A program made the translations under genes and the position numbers. The notes under the pieces were generated by a model. The model was not told the DNA's origin. It did no database searches and saw nothing but the letters and a program-made list of their open reading frames with translations. Positions 9,622 to 21,719 of a DNA stretch of 64,000 nt are shown here, one piece after another (the first letter of the stretch is position 1; every line of letters starts with the position of its first letter). This DNA comes from Heterobasidion occidentale (Eukaryota > Basidiomycota > Agaricomycetes > Russulales > Bondarzewiaceae): contig JBCAQO010000008.1 in NCBI GenBank assembly GCA_039111635.1, forward strand, positions 372,001 through 436,000, written 5' to 3'.

Positions 9622-11001
9622 CTAATATTTTCCGCCAATGTCACCGTAATCCCCGTATCCTTCATCCGGCCGGTAATAGGGGTCGATGTCATCATAATTG
9701 CCGTCTTCGACTTCGTCCCAGGCGTCTAGTTCCGCTCGAGTCCAGGCAGTAGTTCGCTGAGTCGGGTGCTGGCGGATTGGAGTTCTTCTACCAATGTGAG
9801 GATGCGTTCCTTTAGGTCGATTATCTCGAGGATGGTTTGGAGTCGGCAAATCTCTTGGTCGAGTTCTTCTAGGACTGCTTCGCCTGGGCTGGAGGGTTGT
9901 CCTCGCCCTCTGGCTTCCTCGTCCCTCGTTCCTCCTGTACCTTGGAGGATGTTCCTCATTGCTGCCTCCGGCGTCCTGCCCGGTGGATTGTCCTGTCGAT
10001 GTGGGAGGAAGGGTCTCTCGATCCCTTCGTGCCTGTCGTTAAACCGTGGTCCAGACGTATTCTGTCTGGACGGTTGCGTCTCGGCTACTTGTAGCCGGTA
10101 TTGTTCTACTGGCTTCAACGTTCTATGGTTGGACGCGGAATGGATCAATCCGAACGGGATGGGCGTGGGAGGAGTGTACCGTATCGGAGTGCGAGATGAG
10201 GGTGGGTAGGAGCTCCAAATTGATGAAGGAGGAGAACTCGTCCAGGTGAATGAGTAAGGCATAAGCCCCATTATTTCCTCGGGCATACTAGGAGGCGGCC
10301 CGATGATCATCTGCATAGGCCAAAAGTCTGACCTGGTTGCTCGCGTCGGCGAGGCGTCGGGGTATGTCGTCGCTCTCGCTCCCTGGTTGTCCTGCGAAGA
10401 AGTTAGCGAGCCTTTGTAAGGCTAACGCTGTGGCCATCTGAATTACCACGGAGATGGTGGTACGCTGGAGCAGCGCGTCTCCTAGCCCTTCCAACTCTCC
10501 GGGGTGCAGATTTCCACTACTGGTAGGGGGTCCTCTGGTCCTGGCAGCCGATGTACCAGCCGTTGCTGGTTCTTGTACACCTCTCTCAGCAACTGTAGGC
10601 GATGCCAGGTCCGCAGGGTTTCCTGGTCTTCTTCCACCTCTCGTTTCCTGCCTTGTGTCTCCTTGAGCCAACGCTGTCGTCGGTCGCGGAGGCGTTGACG
10701 GAGTAGGTCTTCCTTCTTCTTGACGTCCTTCATCGTGCTCGTCATGAGCTCTCTCAACCCAGGATGAGGCTCGTAAATCTGTTTGATCTTCGACGGCGAG
10801 CGCGGTGTGGTGGACAATGATTGGTACGGGAATTCCTTCTGGAGATGCTGGGCGGCTGCCTCGGCTAAGGCGTCCAGTGTCAGGGTTGGCCACGGCCAGA
10901 ATGATGTCTGGCAAGGGGTTTCTTGAAGGGGAGGAGGTAGTTCCGTCATTGATGAGCATGGCACATCCAGGGGAGTAATCCAGGGAGGAGTGGTCAGACA
11001 T
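9622..11001 (-). pseudogene. Third ORF of the gypsy element, downstream of pol; gag-like, frameshifted
   Basis: On the minus strand, coding-like sequence starts 61 nt after the pol stop with an ATG at 11001 and continues to a stop at 9622, but it switches frame several times. The frame from 11001 opens the protein (MSDHSSLDYSPG), a second frame at about 10480-10780 gives a charged coiled coil rich in Arg/Glu/Lys, the first frame returns with LQRTTISVVIQMATALALQ (about 10440), a third frame runs 10316-9726 and contains a Leu/Glu-rich helix near its end, and a last piece finishes in an acidic Tyr/Gly/Asp tail (EGYGDYGDIGGKY). Coiled coil and acidic tail are features of gag-type proteins, yet gag normally precedes pol. 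There is no signal peptide or membrane segment to suggest env. Confidence 0.5.
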
Positions 11002-11061
11002 GTACTAGTGGGAGGATTCTTGCTTTGAAAGGGACGGGGCGTCTCCCTCTTTTATACCTTT

Positions 11062-14000
11062 CTAAAGCCTAATCGCCGCAGGTCGGGGTTTGTCTGGGTA
11101 GCTTTTGTGGAATTCACGAAGCGCCTCGTCGGCCGTATCTTTGAGGAGGGCAAAGGGTTCCCAAGTGTTATCGGCCTCGGGGTATCCGACCCACTTGACG
11201 AGGTACTTGCTTCCTCATCCCTGACGTCTAGAATCCAGAATGGCCTCCACTTCATAGTGCTCTTCTTCATTCAAGATCTCCGGGGCAGGTCGGGGGAAGT
11301 TCCTCCCATGGGCCTCTGTCTCGTGATATTCCGTGAGTACAGAGGCATGAAACACCGGGTGTATCTTCCATGTTTCAGGTATCTTCAGCCGATACGCCAG
11401 AGGACCGATTCTTTCGGTCACCGAAAAGGGGCCATAGCGCCTAGGTGCCAGCTTGAATTTCGGATGAGTCATCCGAATGTGGGTTCCTTCTAACCAAACT
11501 TGGGTTCCTACTTCCCACTGCGGAAGTTTCCTGTGCAGGTCCCGGTCCTTGGCGTGCTGCGCTGCTATTTGTAGACTTGCAGCCGCATCTTCTTGGACTT
11601 CCTTGATTAGCTGTAAACGTTCAGTTACTGCGGGCACCTTGGTCTCCAGAGCTGAGTCGACCGAATATGGTGGGTTGAACCCGTAAAGGACTTCAAATGG
11701 CGATTTCCCCGTGGCGGAGTGTTTTCGGGTGTTGTGGGAGAATTCTGCGAAGGGGATCAAGTCTACCCAGTTATCTTGGTGGTAGTTGCAGAACACCCGC
11801 AGGAATTGCTTGATCTCTTGGTTCACCCGTTCCATTTCTCCGTCTGTTTGGGGATGGTAAGCCGTGCTGAGGGCAGGGGTGATCCCCATTCCTTTCCATA
11901 GTTCCCTTGTGAATTTTGTTACAAATTGAGGACTTCTGTCGGACACTACTTTGGTTGGTAGACCGTATCGTTTGAACACATTGTCCTGGAAAAGTGTCGT
12001 AGTTTCTTCGGCTGTGATTGTCTTCTTGCACGGAGTTATGACTATTCCTTTTGACAGGCCCTGATCGACCACCACATTTATCGAGTCGTAGCCTCTGCTT
12101 TCCGGGAGGTCTGTTACGAAGTCGGTGGAGATGAAGCGCCAAGGGACGTTTGTGGTTTTCAATGGTTGGATCGGTGGATGGGCCCTGTGGGGCAGGTTCT
12201 TGGTAGATTGGCAGATTGCGCATCCGTCCACGTATTGGTGTACGAATTTGGTCATGCTTGACCACCAATAATGGCGCTGTACCAATTCCAAGGTTTTTGC
12301 TCGGCCTGGGTGTCCTGTAGCCATGGTATCGTGGTGCATTTTGACAATCATTCGTCGAAGGAGATCATCCTTTGGGACACATATGTAGCCGTCGCGTCTT
12401 GTAATGCCATCTTCATGTGTCCACTTTCCTAGGTCCCCCTTCATTGCTTTCGGTCCTTTGTCCAGCAATTTCTTGAGGGCGACGTCGACTAGCAAATCGT
12501 GTTCCGAGCGCGAGTGTTGAATAAGGGAGAGGATGTCCGAGGATACGAGTTCTGTTGCTTTGACGTGTATGCTTTCGCTTGACTCTACTAGGGTTTCACT
12601 GGACTCGATGAAAAGTTTGGACGGGAGCAGAATCTGTGCCTTGTTATCAGAATCCACCCCCTCACTAAGATCTGGACGCCTGGACAGAGCATCGGCATGA
12701 TTAGTAGTTCCAGCCTTATAGCTAAGCTAGAAGTCAAATCGAGATAAAAACAGACTCCAGCGCGCTTATCGCCTTGAGAGGTCGCGCGCGGTCTGAAAAT
12801 GTTCCAGATTCTTATGGTCCGTCCAGACCTCAAAGGGGTGTCGGGCGCCTTCAAGGTAGTGCTTCCAGTGTTCCAGAGCCTTGATAATAGCCAGGAGTTT
12901 GCGATCATGTACGTCGTAATTCCGTTCGGGCGGTGAGAATGATCCCGAGAGGTAGGCAACGGGGTGCCAGTCGTTATCAGGTCCTTCCTGTAAGAGGACT
13001 GCACCGTATGCAGCGAGGGAAGCGTCGGTGATGAGCCGGTAGGGACGCATCGGGTCAGGGTATAGCAGGACGGGTTGACTGATGAAGGCTTTCTTCAGTC
13101 GGTCGAACGCCTGTTGGCACTCCGCGGTCCACTCCCATCTCGTATCTTTCTTCGTGAGGTCATGCAGGGGCCGAGCAATCAAGGAGAACTTGTCAATGAA
13201 TCGTCGGTAGAAGTTCCCTAAGCCTAGGAAAGATCGGATATCGCGGACTGTGCATGGGATGGGCCATTCCTGGATAGCTTCAATCTTCGAGTCTTCCATA
13301 GCGACGTGATCCTTTGAGATCGTGTACCCAAGGTAGTTCAGCTTCTCCTTGTGAAACTCGCATTTCTCCGGTTTGAGGTAGAGATCATTGTTGCGCAGGA
13401 TTTGGAGGACTCGCCGAAGAATCACAATGTGTTCTGCTGTGGTCTTCGTGAAGATGAGGATGTCGTCCATATATACCGCTATTTTCCGAGCCAAGATGAG
13501 TTCCTGGAAAATCATGTTCATCATGGCTTGGAAGGTCCCCGGGAAATTGCAGAGCCCAAAGAACATAACTGTAGGTTCAAAGAGCCCCAAGGGTGTGACG
13601 AAGGCCGCTTTGGATTTGTCTCCTTTCTTGATGCGCACGTTATTATATCCCCACCGCACATCAAGCTTTGAGAATACCATTGTGCCTTTAATAATATCCA
13701 ATAGTTCTTGGATTAGTGGCAAGGGGCAGACATCTCGGATGGTATGTTCGTTAAGGTGGCAATAGTCTTGTACCGGACGGAGCTTCCCATCCTTCTTGTT
13801 TATAAAGAAGAAAGAGGCTGCACTATGTGCTGTTGACCGACATATTGTTCCCCTGGAAAGGTGCTCTTTGACGAATTTCCCTAGCTCATCATGTTTTCTC
13901 CGGGCTCAAAGGAAATATCCGTGGGCCTGGGGTACAAAAGATGGCTTGAGATTTATCGCATGGTCCCATATTGTATGTTGGGGAAGCCTCTGTGATCTTC

Positions 14001-14834
14001 TTTTGCTGAAGATGTCGAGGTAAGAATGATATTCCGTTGGCACCCAACCTTTCAGGTCGGTGGTGTCGATTTCTTCCTCTAGGTCTTCGTCCATAGCTTG
14101 CAACGAGAAATCAGCAACCCCGAGGGTTCTGGAGCTACCTTCCTGATGACGGGTTCTCCTGCGCTATCCATTGCGGAGGAGTTAAACAGTGTTTGCGCTT
14201 CTTCAGCGACTTTTCTTGAAGCTTCGCTCTCGGCTGCCTCTCGTTGAGCTTGCCGGCGTTCCTTCCTTTCGGCCACTTGCTCTTCGAGCCACTTCCGAGC
14301 CTTGCGTTGTCGGGATTTGTGCTCGAGTAGCTCCATGAACCGAGCTTTCCATTCCTTTGCGGGTACTTGGTCCCACTGTTCTTTAGTCCAAGTCCACGAA
14401 GGTCCTACCGGTTCTGAGACAAGATGCGGCTTCGTCCGCTGAGGAATCCTGTCGCCGCGTAGTTTCGCTAGCCATGCCTTCTTGGTAGGCTCTTCCCTTG
14501 CTTGGTAAACCCACTATGGTTGTTGCAATCTCTGGGCATCGATCAAAGTGTACTTCGCGGGCCTCCACCCGATGGAGGGGTCGTGATATTTCAACCAATC
14601 CGTTCCTAGGAGCATGTCGTCTTTTCCTAGATTGGTGATGAACATTTGGACGCGTTCGGTGTGGGTCCTCCCCCGTCTATCCTTGNNNNNNNNNNNNNNN
14701 NNNNNNNNNNNNNNNNNNNNNNNNNNNNNNNNNNNNNNNNNNNNNNNNNNNNNNNNNNNNNNNNNNNNNNNNNNNNNNNNNNNNNTCGCGTCTCCGAGCC
14801 TGTCATCGTTCATGAGGGACATTTGGAGGTACAC
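11062..14834 (-). pseudogene. pol: Ty3/gypsy chromovirus pol polyprotein, inactivated
   Basis: One long minus-strand frame holds, in order, aspartic protease remnants (ITNLGKDDMLLGTDWLKYH; active site inside the N gap), reverse transcriptase (DVRWGYNNVRI, YMDD at about 13473-13462), RNase H (TDASLAAYGAVL, TDHKNLEHF), an HHCC zinc finger (GHPGRAK..CAICQ), integrase with D, D and E (STDFVTDLPE, VVSDRSPQF, HPQTDGEMERVNQ), a GPY/F-like module and a C-terminal chromodomain (KYLVKWVGYPEADNTWEPF). It is broken by five in-frame stops at 14514 (TAG), 13906 (TGA), 12766 (TAA), 12727 (TAG) and 11215 (TGA), and by a one-base frameshift near 14095. Each stop fits a C to T change of CAG, CGA or CAA. The last one splits the chromodomain, the part that guides integration to marked chromatin in this clade. 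No gag lies upstream. Confidence 0.93.
14686..14785. other. Assembly gap (100 N)
   Basis: A run of exactly 100 N interrupts the protease part of the gypsy pol gene. The round length suggests a gap of unknown size. The catalytic Asp-Ser/Thr-Gly motif of the protease would be expected here. Confidence 0.99.
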
Positions 14835-14942
14835 GCGGTCACATCCACTGATGTTGTCGACAGGGAGAATTATCCTCCGCCTTTATTGCTGCGCTTTTCC
14901 CGAAAGTCTACCCCGCACCTCCCGGCAGTGAATTCTTAAGAG

Positions 14943-16876
14943 GGCACTGGATAGCACCAGAAACCTTTCAATCTGAAGAAATGCTCATTGTCTCTCCGGG
15001 ACGCTTGCGTACTTAGACAGCATCAAGGAAACGACTTCGGGAGGTTGGGCTCCCTATGCGCGTTTGACGTAGACCTCTGGCTATCGACACTGGCTTCTTG
15101 CGGGTATCTCACGTCAAGCTTCATCCGCTCACTGAGATATGGTTGCTAGCCATTTTGGAATGGAAGGCCTTGAAGTCGAGGCGTTGCGGAGGTGGTTTGC
15201 AGCATGGGTGTGTTCCGTCTCAGTTGGAATAGCATGGGGGTCAGCAGAAGATGCGCCAATGCTGAACGCCGTACGAATGAAACCTCGTCCCAACGGGTGG
15301 ACGGAGACAAACTCCTCATAGGCGAGCGACAAGACTCTCTCTCCTTTGGCCAGCTATATCAGGAGCGGGTTCGATGGTCCTGCGACAACCCTACGCAAGA
15401 GCTTGTGGCGTATGGTGGCCTGGCTGGCGCCTGTCATCCATTTTGGGTCCAAGGACATAGTTCGGAGCTACCTGGAGGGGCCAAGTGAGGCATACATGTT
15501 GGGGTGAACGATACACAGCTGGATCAGATCGCGAATCGGAGTGCCCAGAAGATGAAGGAGCGATCGGCTCTCAAATTACTCCTGGGGTTCACGGCGCTAC
15601 AGGGAAGTGTCCTGTGGCCCAGCATGGCCCTCTGGCGTGCCAGCTACCTCGAATGGTCGTGGTCGTCATCTGCGAGACATGGTTTCAAGACATGTTGACG
15701 CGTCTCATGACGGCGAATTGACGTCGAACTTCTGTGCTGTGGTACTACACATTGCGGGGCCGGATAAGCCGTGAACGTGGGCGAATAAAAAACGTCTGGG
15801 AGCTGACAAACAGCTGGCGACCGTCCGGACGTACAATCAAGACGTCGTCCTGGCTTCCGCGTTGCATACCCCAGGAATAACTAAAGTAGCACATAAGTTG
15901 TAAGTAGAATTCTTGATCCTGTCAGGCTGGCGGACGTCATTTTGAGATCGTGCTGCTGAGGATTCCGAGCATGTTTCTTCTTGTTGAACCTTGAACTGGA
16001 CTACATATCCAAACTTCTCCTTGTTATCGATGTATTCTCGATTGCTGGCTCTTTCTCACAAATGATTTTGTCTCATCGCCAAAGGGCCTTGTCATTATAT
16101 ACACGTCGTAATCATGGTCTGCTTTCAGGAGTCTCAGTGAAATTACGAGCTACAAAGAGCGATTCACAGCTCTCGGGCACCCTTGGGACCTGTCGGGTGG
16201 GGAAGGGGGAAGTGTGACACGGGAACGCCCGAAATGTGAAAAGCGCTCCTGCCCGCGATATTGATCACCGCCCTCACCAGGCATCTCGACTGTTTCTCCA
16301 CCACCTTCCTGGAACCAGTAGGCCTTCCTCCTATAGATGTCGAAGAGCCGCCGTTCGCAAGGTATGTGGACCCACCTCAAGGAATTGGCACCTCAGACTT
16401 TTTTTTCGCAGCGCCTGATCAACGGGTCGTCTCTTTCTTATTATCCTTCGACGTTCGAAAGCCTTATCCAGACTATGAAAAATCTGCGCGGCTGGACTGC
16501 ATGCAACTATGACGAAGCTGTACACAGATGTGTACTATAGGCATCTTTCAACGCATGTCTCGAGACCTTCACTATGGTCAGTCAGGGTTGGATTGGCGAG
16601 GCTTGGAGGGCTTGGCACCCAGAGTTTTCCTTCGGGAGTTATCTATGCTTCCCAGGGATAGGAGTGGAGATTTTCACCCACTAGCAATTATTCGGAGGAA
16701 TCGGAGGTAGGTGATGGCCTTTTGCTCGAAGGCTTGAGTTTACATTGTTCCCAACTCGTAGAACTTGTCTCGACTCATTCGCGCTCGAGTAGCCCTGGGT
16801 CCGTTATGCATCTGCGATCCCCCAGGTTCTAGCGACACCAGCTGTAATCACAGACAGGGCTTCTTCACCCTTCTTT
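14943..16876. other. Gene-poor spacer, nothing recognised
   Basis: Right of the truncated pol gene there is no gag, no LTR C copy and no recognisable protein. Short frames on both strands show no family resemblance or intron pattern. The gypsy element seems to end abruptly near 14940. Confidence 0.4.
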
Positions 16877-17091
16877 GGCAAGAGCGTAGTGGACTCCAAT
16901 GTTGTCAGCATAGTGCTGAGCCGTCTGGTGCGCCGACAACTAATGGGAGTGTCTTCTCAGCGTCATCATCGCCGGCACTCAATGGCAAAAGCGTAGTGGA
17001 CTTGAATGTTGTCAGCTATAGTGTTGAGGCGTCTGGTTCGCTGACGACTGATGGGAGTCTTATCTCAGTGTCATCATCACCGGCACTCAGC
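16877..17091 (+). repeat. Direct tandem duplication, two copies of about 107 bp
   Basis: The block beginning ggcaagagcgtagtggact (16877) is repeated at 16984 as ggcaaaagcgtagtggact. Both continue through aatgttgtcagc, cgtctggt and catcatc(g/a)ccggcactca with about 85 percent identity. The period is not a multiple of three, so the frame that spans it is not conserved as a protein repeat. Confidence 0.75.
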
Positions 17092-17562
17092 ACGTTCAGC
17101 TACTCACCCCATTTGCTGCTGAGCACTCTTGATGGTCTCGCCCTTGCTTTCCCTGGCAGGTGCTAGTGCTATCCGTTCTCCATTGCCATCGCACCAAAGC
17201 GCTGGGTAGATTCCTTACGGTAGCTAACCTTTTTTTGATTTGTCGTTAGCCTGGGAGTGCTTGCCTCATTCTCTCTTAGCTCGGTCTTTTACATTACAGC
17301 GGTTTTGGATGATATGGTGTGTTGATGATGATGGATGGAGGACTACACTTCTGATTTGTTTAGAAATCTTCTTACGCGCATGCTGGCTCGTTCAGCGTAT
17401 TATACGTTACTTTGAATGAATTCAGATACTCAAAAGGATATCAGATTGCTTGATCGAAATCAACACCGATTGGCGACGCTGATCGGAGTTTGTCGGAATC
17501 CGAATCACGAGCGTCGATGTTGAACATCTGACAATGTGACCATCCTCCATCAATGTGATGCA
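17092..17562. other. Spacer, nothing recognised
   Basis: Between the duplication and the 68-bp minisatellite no gene or repeat is recognised. Confidence 0.4.
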
Positions 17563-18345
17563 GCTTTCTGAGAGCGATTTCCTCCAGAATGCGCTGTTTC
17601 CAGGCACCTCATCAATGTGATGCAGCTTTTCTGAGAGCGATTTCCTCCAGAATTGCGCTGTTTCCAGGCCACCTCCATCTATTGTCCTGTCGAGCTTCTG
17701 AGAGTGACTTCCTCCAGAATTGCGCTGTTTCCAGGCCACCTCCATCTATTGTACTGTCGAGCTTTCTGAGAGCGGACTTTCCTCCAGAATTGCGCTGTTC
17801 AGCCACCTCCATCTATTGTCCTATCGAGCTTTCTGAGAGCGACTTTCTCCAGAATTGCGCTGTTCCAGGCCACCTACCATCTATTGTCCTGTCGAGCTTT
17901 TCTGAGAGCGACTTCCTCCAGAATTGCGCTGTTTCCAGGCCACCTCCATCTATTGTCCTATCGAGCTGTTCTGAGAGCGACTTCCTCCAGAATTGCGCTG
18001 TTCCAGGCCACCTCCATCTATTGTCCTGTCGAGCTTTCTGAGAGCGACTTTCCTCCAGAATTGCGCTGTTCCAGGCCACCTCCATCTATGTCCGTCGAGC
18101 TTTCTGAGAGCGACTTTCTACCAGAATTGCGCTGTTTCCAGGCCACCTCCATCTATTGTCCTGTCGAGCTTCTGAGAGCGACTTTCCTCCAGAATTGCGC
18201 TGTTTCCAGGCCACCTCATCTATTGTCTGTCGGAGCTTTATGAGAGCGGATTTCCTCCAGAAATTGCAGCTGTTCCAGGCCACCTCCATTTTGTCCGTCG
18301 AGCTTTCTGAGAGCGACTTTCCTCCAGAAAATGTGTTGCTTGTAG
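17563..18345 (+). repeat. 68-bp minisatellite, about 12 copies
   Basis: The unit reads ctgagagcgacttcctccag, aattgcgctgtttccaggcc, acctccatct, attgtcctgtcgagcttt. Copies begin near 17568, 17631, 17699, 17766, 17832, 17901, 17969, 18037, 18100, 18170, 18239 and 18307. Most differ by single-base indels (62-70 bp), so any reading frame through them shifts constantly; apparent proteins here on either strand are artefacts. Confidence 0.9.
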
Positions 18346-19945
18346 TCCCTCATTCTTGCGTGCCACCCTACCATCAAGCGGCTGTAGTCAGATGGCGTCG
18401 CGTGGCTGTTGGGACACTCTGAGAGCGATCATCCTCTTAGAAGGCATTGTCCTCATCTACCTCCGACGAGCAGCCTTCCGAGAGCGACTTTCCTCCAGAA
18501 ATGCCGTGCCTGTAGGCCGTCGTTCTTTTGCGCTCACCCATTTCCATATATCTCGTGTGAGCACCTTCCTCCAGAAAAATGCGTTACTCAAAATGCTGTC
18601 ATTCTTTCTGATTCACCCACGGCCGGAGTCAGACGGCGGCTGCGCGTTTCGCGGATGTTGAGACACATATCTGAGAGCGACCTTCTCCAGAAATGTGTGT
18701 CCTGTCTATCACCCGACGAGCAGCTTTTGAGAGTGCTTCCTCCAGAACTGCATTGTTCTTTAGCCGTGATTTTTGTGACCACTGGGCAGCGCGTTGCTTC
18801 TACGCGTTCCATATTATGACGGAAGTTTCCACGACGAGAACTGGACCTACGAAACGCGATGTTGTTGAGACCATCCCTTGAGTGAAGAGAAGGCGGGACT
18901 GGGCACTGCGCTGGTCTCCGATCGTCGCTCCACATTACCGAGCGATGAGTCTTCTTTGCCACAGGCAGAGGATATCTTTCCTCCGGTCTTTCACCTCAAT
19001 TTTCTGGTCGAAGAAGCCTGGCCTTGTGCTTATACCTGGACTCTCCTTCTCTACGAACTCACCAGTCGCACGAGGGATTCACACTGACTCCGCATGCTTG
19101 TTGTTCAGCCATCTCAGAGGCATCCACATCCTAACAGTCGTCCACATCGTCGTCGAATGCGTTGTTATCGAGGAGGAGCTCTGACAGGTGAGTACATGTT
19201 GATCACTACTGTAGCATTGATGCTAATTGGATGTGGTAGATGCCCTTCCTACGGGCTGATCGGTATGAATGCCGAGCTGACGTGACAGTACATCGAGTTT
19301 GTGCGGACCGCCTCGCTCATTGCCCTCGGTGGCGAAAAAGCATTACAATGCGACAAATCCCATCGACTTTCATGATCGCTTTGCAGAGCCATCTGTTTGA
19401 GAAGCCGGCGTCGCTGTGACCTCCGCCTCTGCGTCGTCAAAGAAGGTTTGCATTGCGAGTGGGTTTGAACAACTCATAAATTTGCGATGTCACTTACACG
19501 TCTTTCTAGCATTAATGGCAATGTTGTTCTCCGCATCGGACTGTCACATTTGGTCACTCTTCGCTGTCACCTCATGTCGCCTGGGGCTAGACCGTGACAT
19601 TGTTTCTTCTGGATCTTTTACCTGGATACATACATATGGATATCGTCGCGCGTTTTGCGACTGCCGAGACGTCTCTGAGAGTGGCCTCCTTCCTCCAGAA
19701 ATACGGTGTCCCTATCTATCTCGTGCACTCTCTGAGAGCGATTTTTCCAGAAATGCGTTGTCCCCAGGCCGTCGTGCTTTGCGTCTCATATTTCCACCGA
19801 GCAGCCGTGATCAGACGTTGTCGCGCGTTTCGGGGCTGTCGCGCCACATTCAAACCATTTTCCACAACGTTGCTATTCTCACATAACCATCCATCCCCGC
19901 CGAAGCTTTCTGAGAGTGATCTTCCTCTAGAAATGCTGTGTCTTC
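18346..19945 (+). repeat. Dispersed degenerate remnants of the 68-bp minisatellite
   Basis: The core GAGAGCGA..TTCCTCCAGAAATG recurs beyond the array near 18418, 18480, 18672, 18727, 19675, 19734 and 19910, separated by unrelated or strongly diverged sequence that often contains gccgtcgt and a cgcgttt block. It looks like an older, larger array eroded by mutation or broken by insertions. No gene is recognised in this stretch. Confidence 0.6.
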
Positions 19946-21719
19946 AGGCTAAACGCGCACCCCATGTACAGCCGGCGGGTTCAGCCACCGACCCACACAC
20001 ATCGTGCGCGCGGCCTCGAGATTTGATGATATACTTCCACGCAGGCGCCGAGGACCGACCCGCCTGTCAAATCCACGGGACGCCCTCACGCTGCGACGCC
20101 TGGCCAGGATCGGAGAAAGAGAGACGCTGCAATGATGCCTTCGCGGAACCGCCTGACTTCTTCCTGGCCAGCGATCAATGACCCAGATGAGGCCAGCACG
20201 GGACGATGGACGGTGAAACCGATACACACCACAGTAAGCCCACCTGGCCGTCTCGTCACCCGCCTTCTCGATGAGCGCGCGCGACCACTTCCCCCCTTCG
20301 CTTTCGGCTGTCCGATTGGGAGGGGTTTCGTGCCCTTGTACATGGCCTTCTGCTGAGGGAGGTGCTCGCGTTGGAGTGGAGGTCAGTGACATGGAGGGGA
20401 CGGGGAGGAGGGATGGCAACGCCGGGGCGGACGTTTCGACCATGGGAACGATTGGGGGGAATGAGATGAGTCTGACCAAAGACGACGGCGAGCAGAGGAG
20501 TCAGCTGAGACTCGCCACTATCTAGATTGAAAACGTTGAGGGGGGATCGGCGAGTGATGAGTGTGGGTCTACACAGGCGAGTGGTTATGGATGGATGGCT
20601 GTGGTTTCGGGGACTTGCGCTGCAGCCTTGCGAGTTGGCGAGGTGTAACCAAATGCAGATTCGTCGCTGGAGTGGAGGGAGTATGAGGAGGAGCAGTTGC
20701 AGTGGCCCTGCGGATGCCTTGCAGGCGCGCCTCGAGCGGGACGGGACGTGATGAGCTTCGGGGAGCGTGGTCACCGCGTCGTCGACGCGCGCTTAGATGG
20801 AAGCCCCCCATTGAGGAGTGTGTGCCCGGACCAGGACTGACACAAGCGATGCATTCTGCCTCGACGACGCTTGTTCAGAGCTGAGAGGCGTGAGCACCAC
20901 TGACAGTAGAGATTGGTAGATCCCGAGAAGGTGCGACATAAGCGAGACCCAAACGCTGAACGAGCGCCCAATCCTCAACTTTGCGTGAAGACCAAACCCC
21001 TTCTGTGTAACCTGGATCCCATGACGACAAGCTCAGGAATCGACGATCGCTCGTGGTGAGAGGATTCCTCTTCACTGCTGTGGTAGTTGACTGACGCAAT
21101 GGGAGGTTTGGAGAAGCTTCTGGATAGGCACACGAGCGGTTTTGTCAGATGCACGACTTCGTCAACGTGAGTGCCGTTTGCCCGCGGTGCGCGCGTCATG
21201 GCCTAACGAGAGCGTAGGCAATGACGCGTCTCGGATCGTGATTGATGAACGGGAGGGCTTGCGAGTCGTCTTGGTGTCCCAGAGATGGGAAACGTCACTC
21301 TCCACCGCGTGAGTACGGCCTTGAGAGAGAGTGATCACTGATCGTGGATGGCGGGAGTCAAAGCCGCATGGGCCGAAACTGGAACATCACGACCTGAAGC
21401 AGGAGTATTCGCACCATTTTTTCACCTTGTATCACGCTGAAAATATTGCATAGCATGGGAGTACGCTACGTGAAGTCTAGCCTGGACTTGTCCATGTTCG
21501 CGGAGCGAGCGACCACAGATACATGGAACCTGGTGTGAATGACGGGCTCTTTGTTACCTCGATCGATGTTAAGTTGCACGATGATTTCTTGTTCTCGCTT
21601 GGCCCCTGCGCGCTGCCATACATTACTGGGATGCCGTTCACACATGCCAGTCACTGGGGAAACTAACAATTCATTGCGTGCAAGTGGTCCACTGCTAAGT
21701 ATGTATGTACAGGAGGCTA
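19946..21719. other. Spacer, nothing recognised
   Basis: Frames up to 196 codons occur on both strands, but none resembles a known protein or carries a convincing exon-intron pattern. The region is moderately GC-rich and may hold decayed repeat sequence. Confidence 0.35.

Noticed and set aside
17563..18345. Possible CRISPR array
   Set aside because: The repeat is a 68-bp unit without distinct spacers, copies vary by indels, and the organism is a fungus.
19949..20479. 176-codon minus-strand frame
   Set aside because: Arg/Ser/Pro-rich without conserved motif; overlapping frames on the other strand are equally long.
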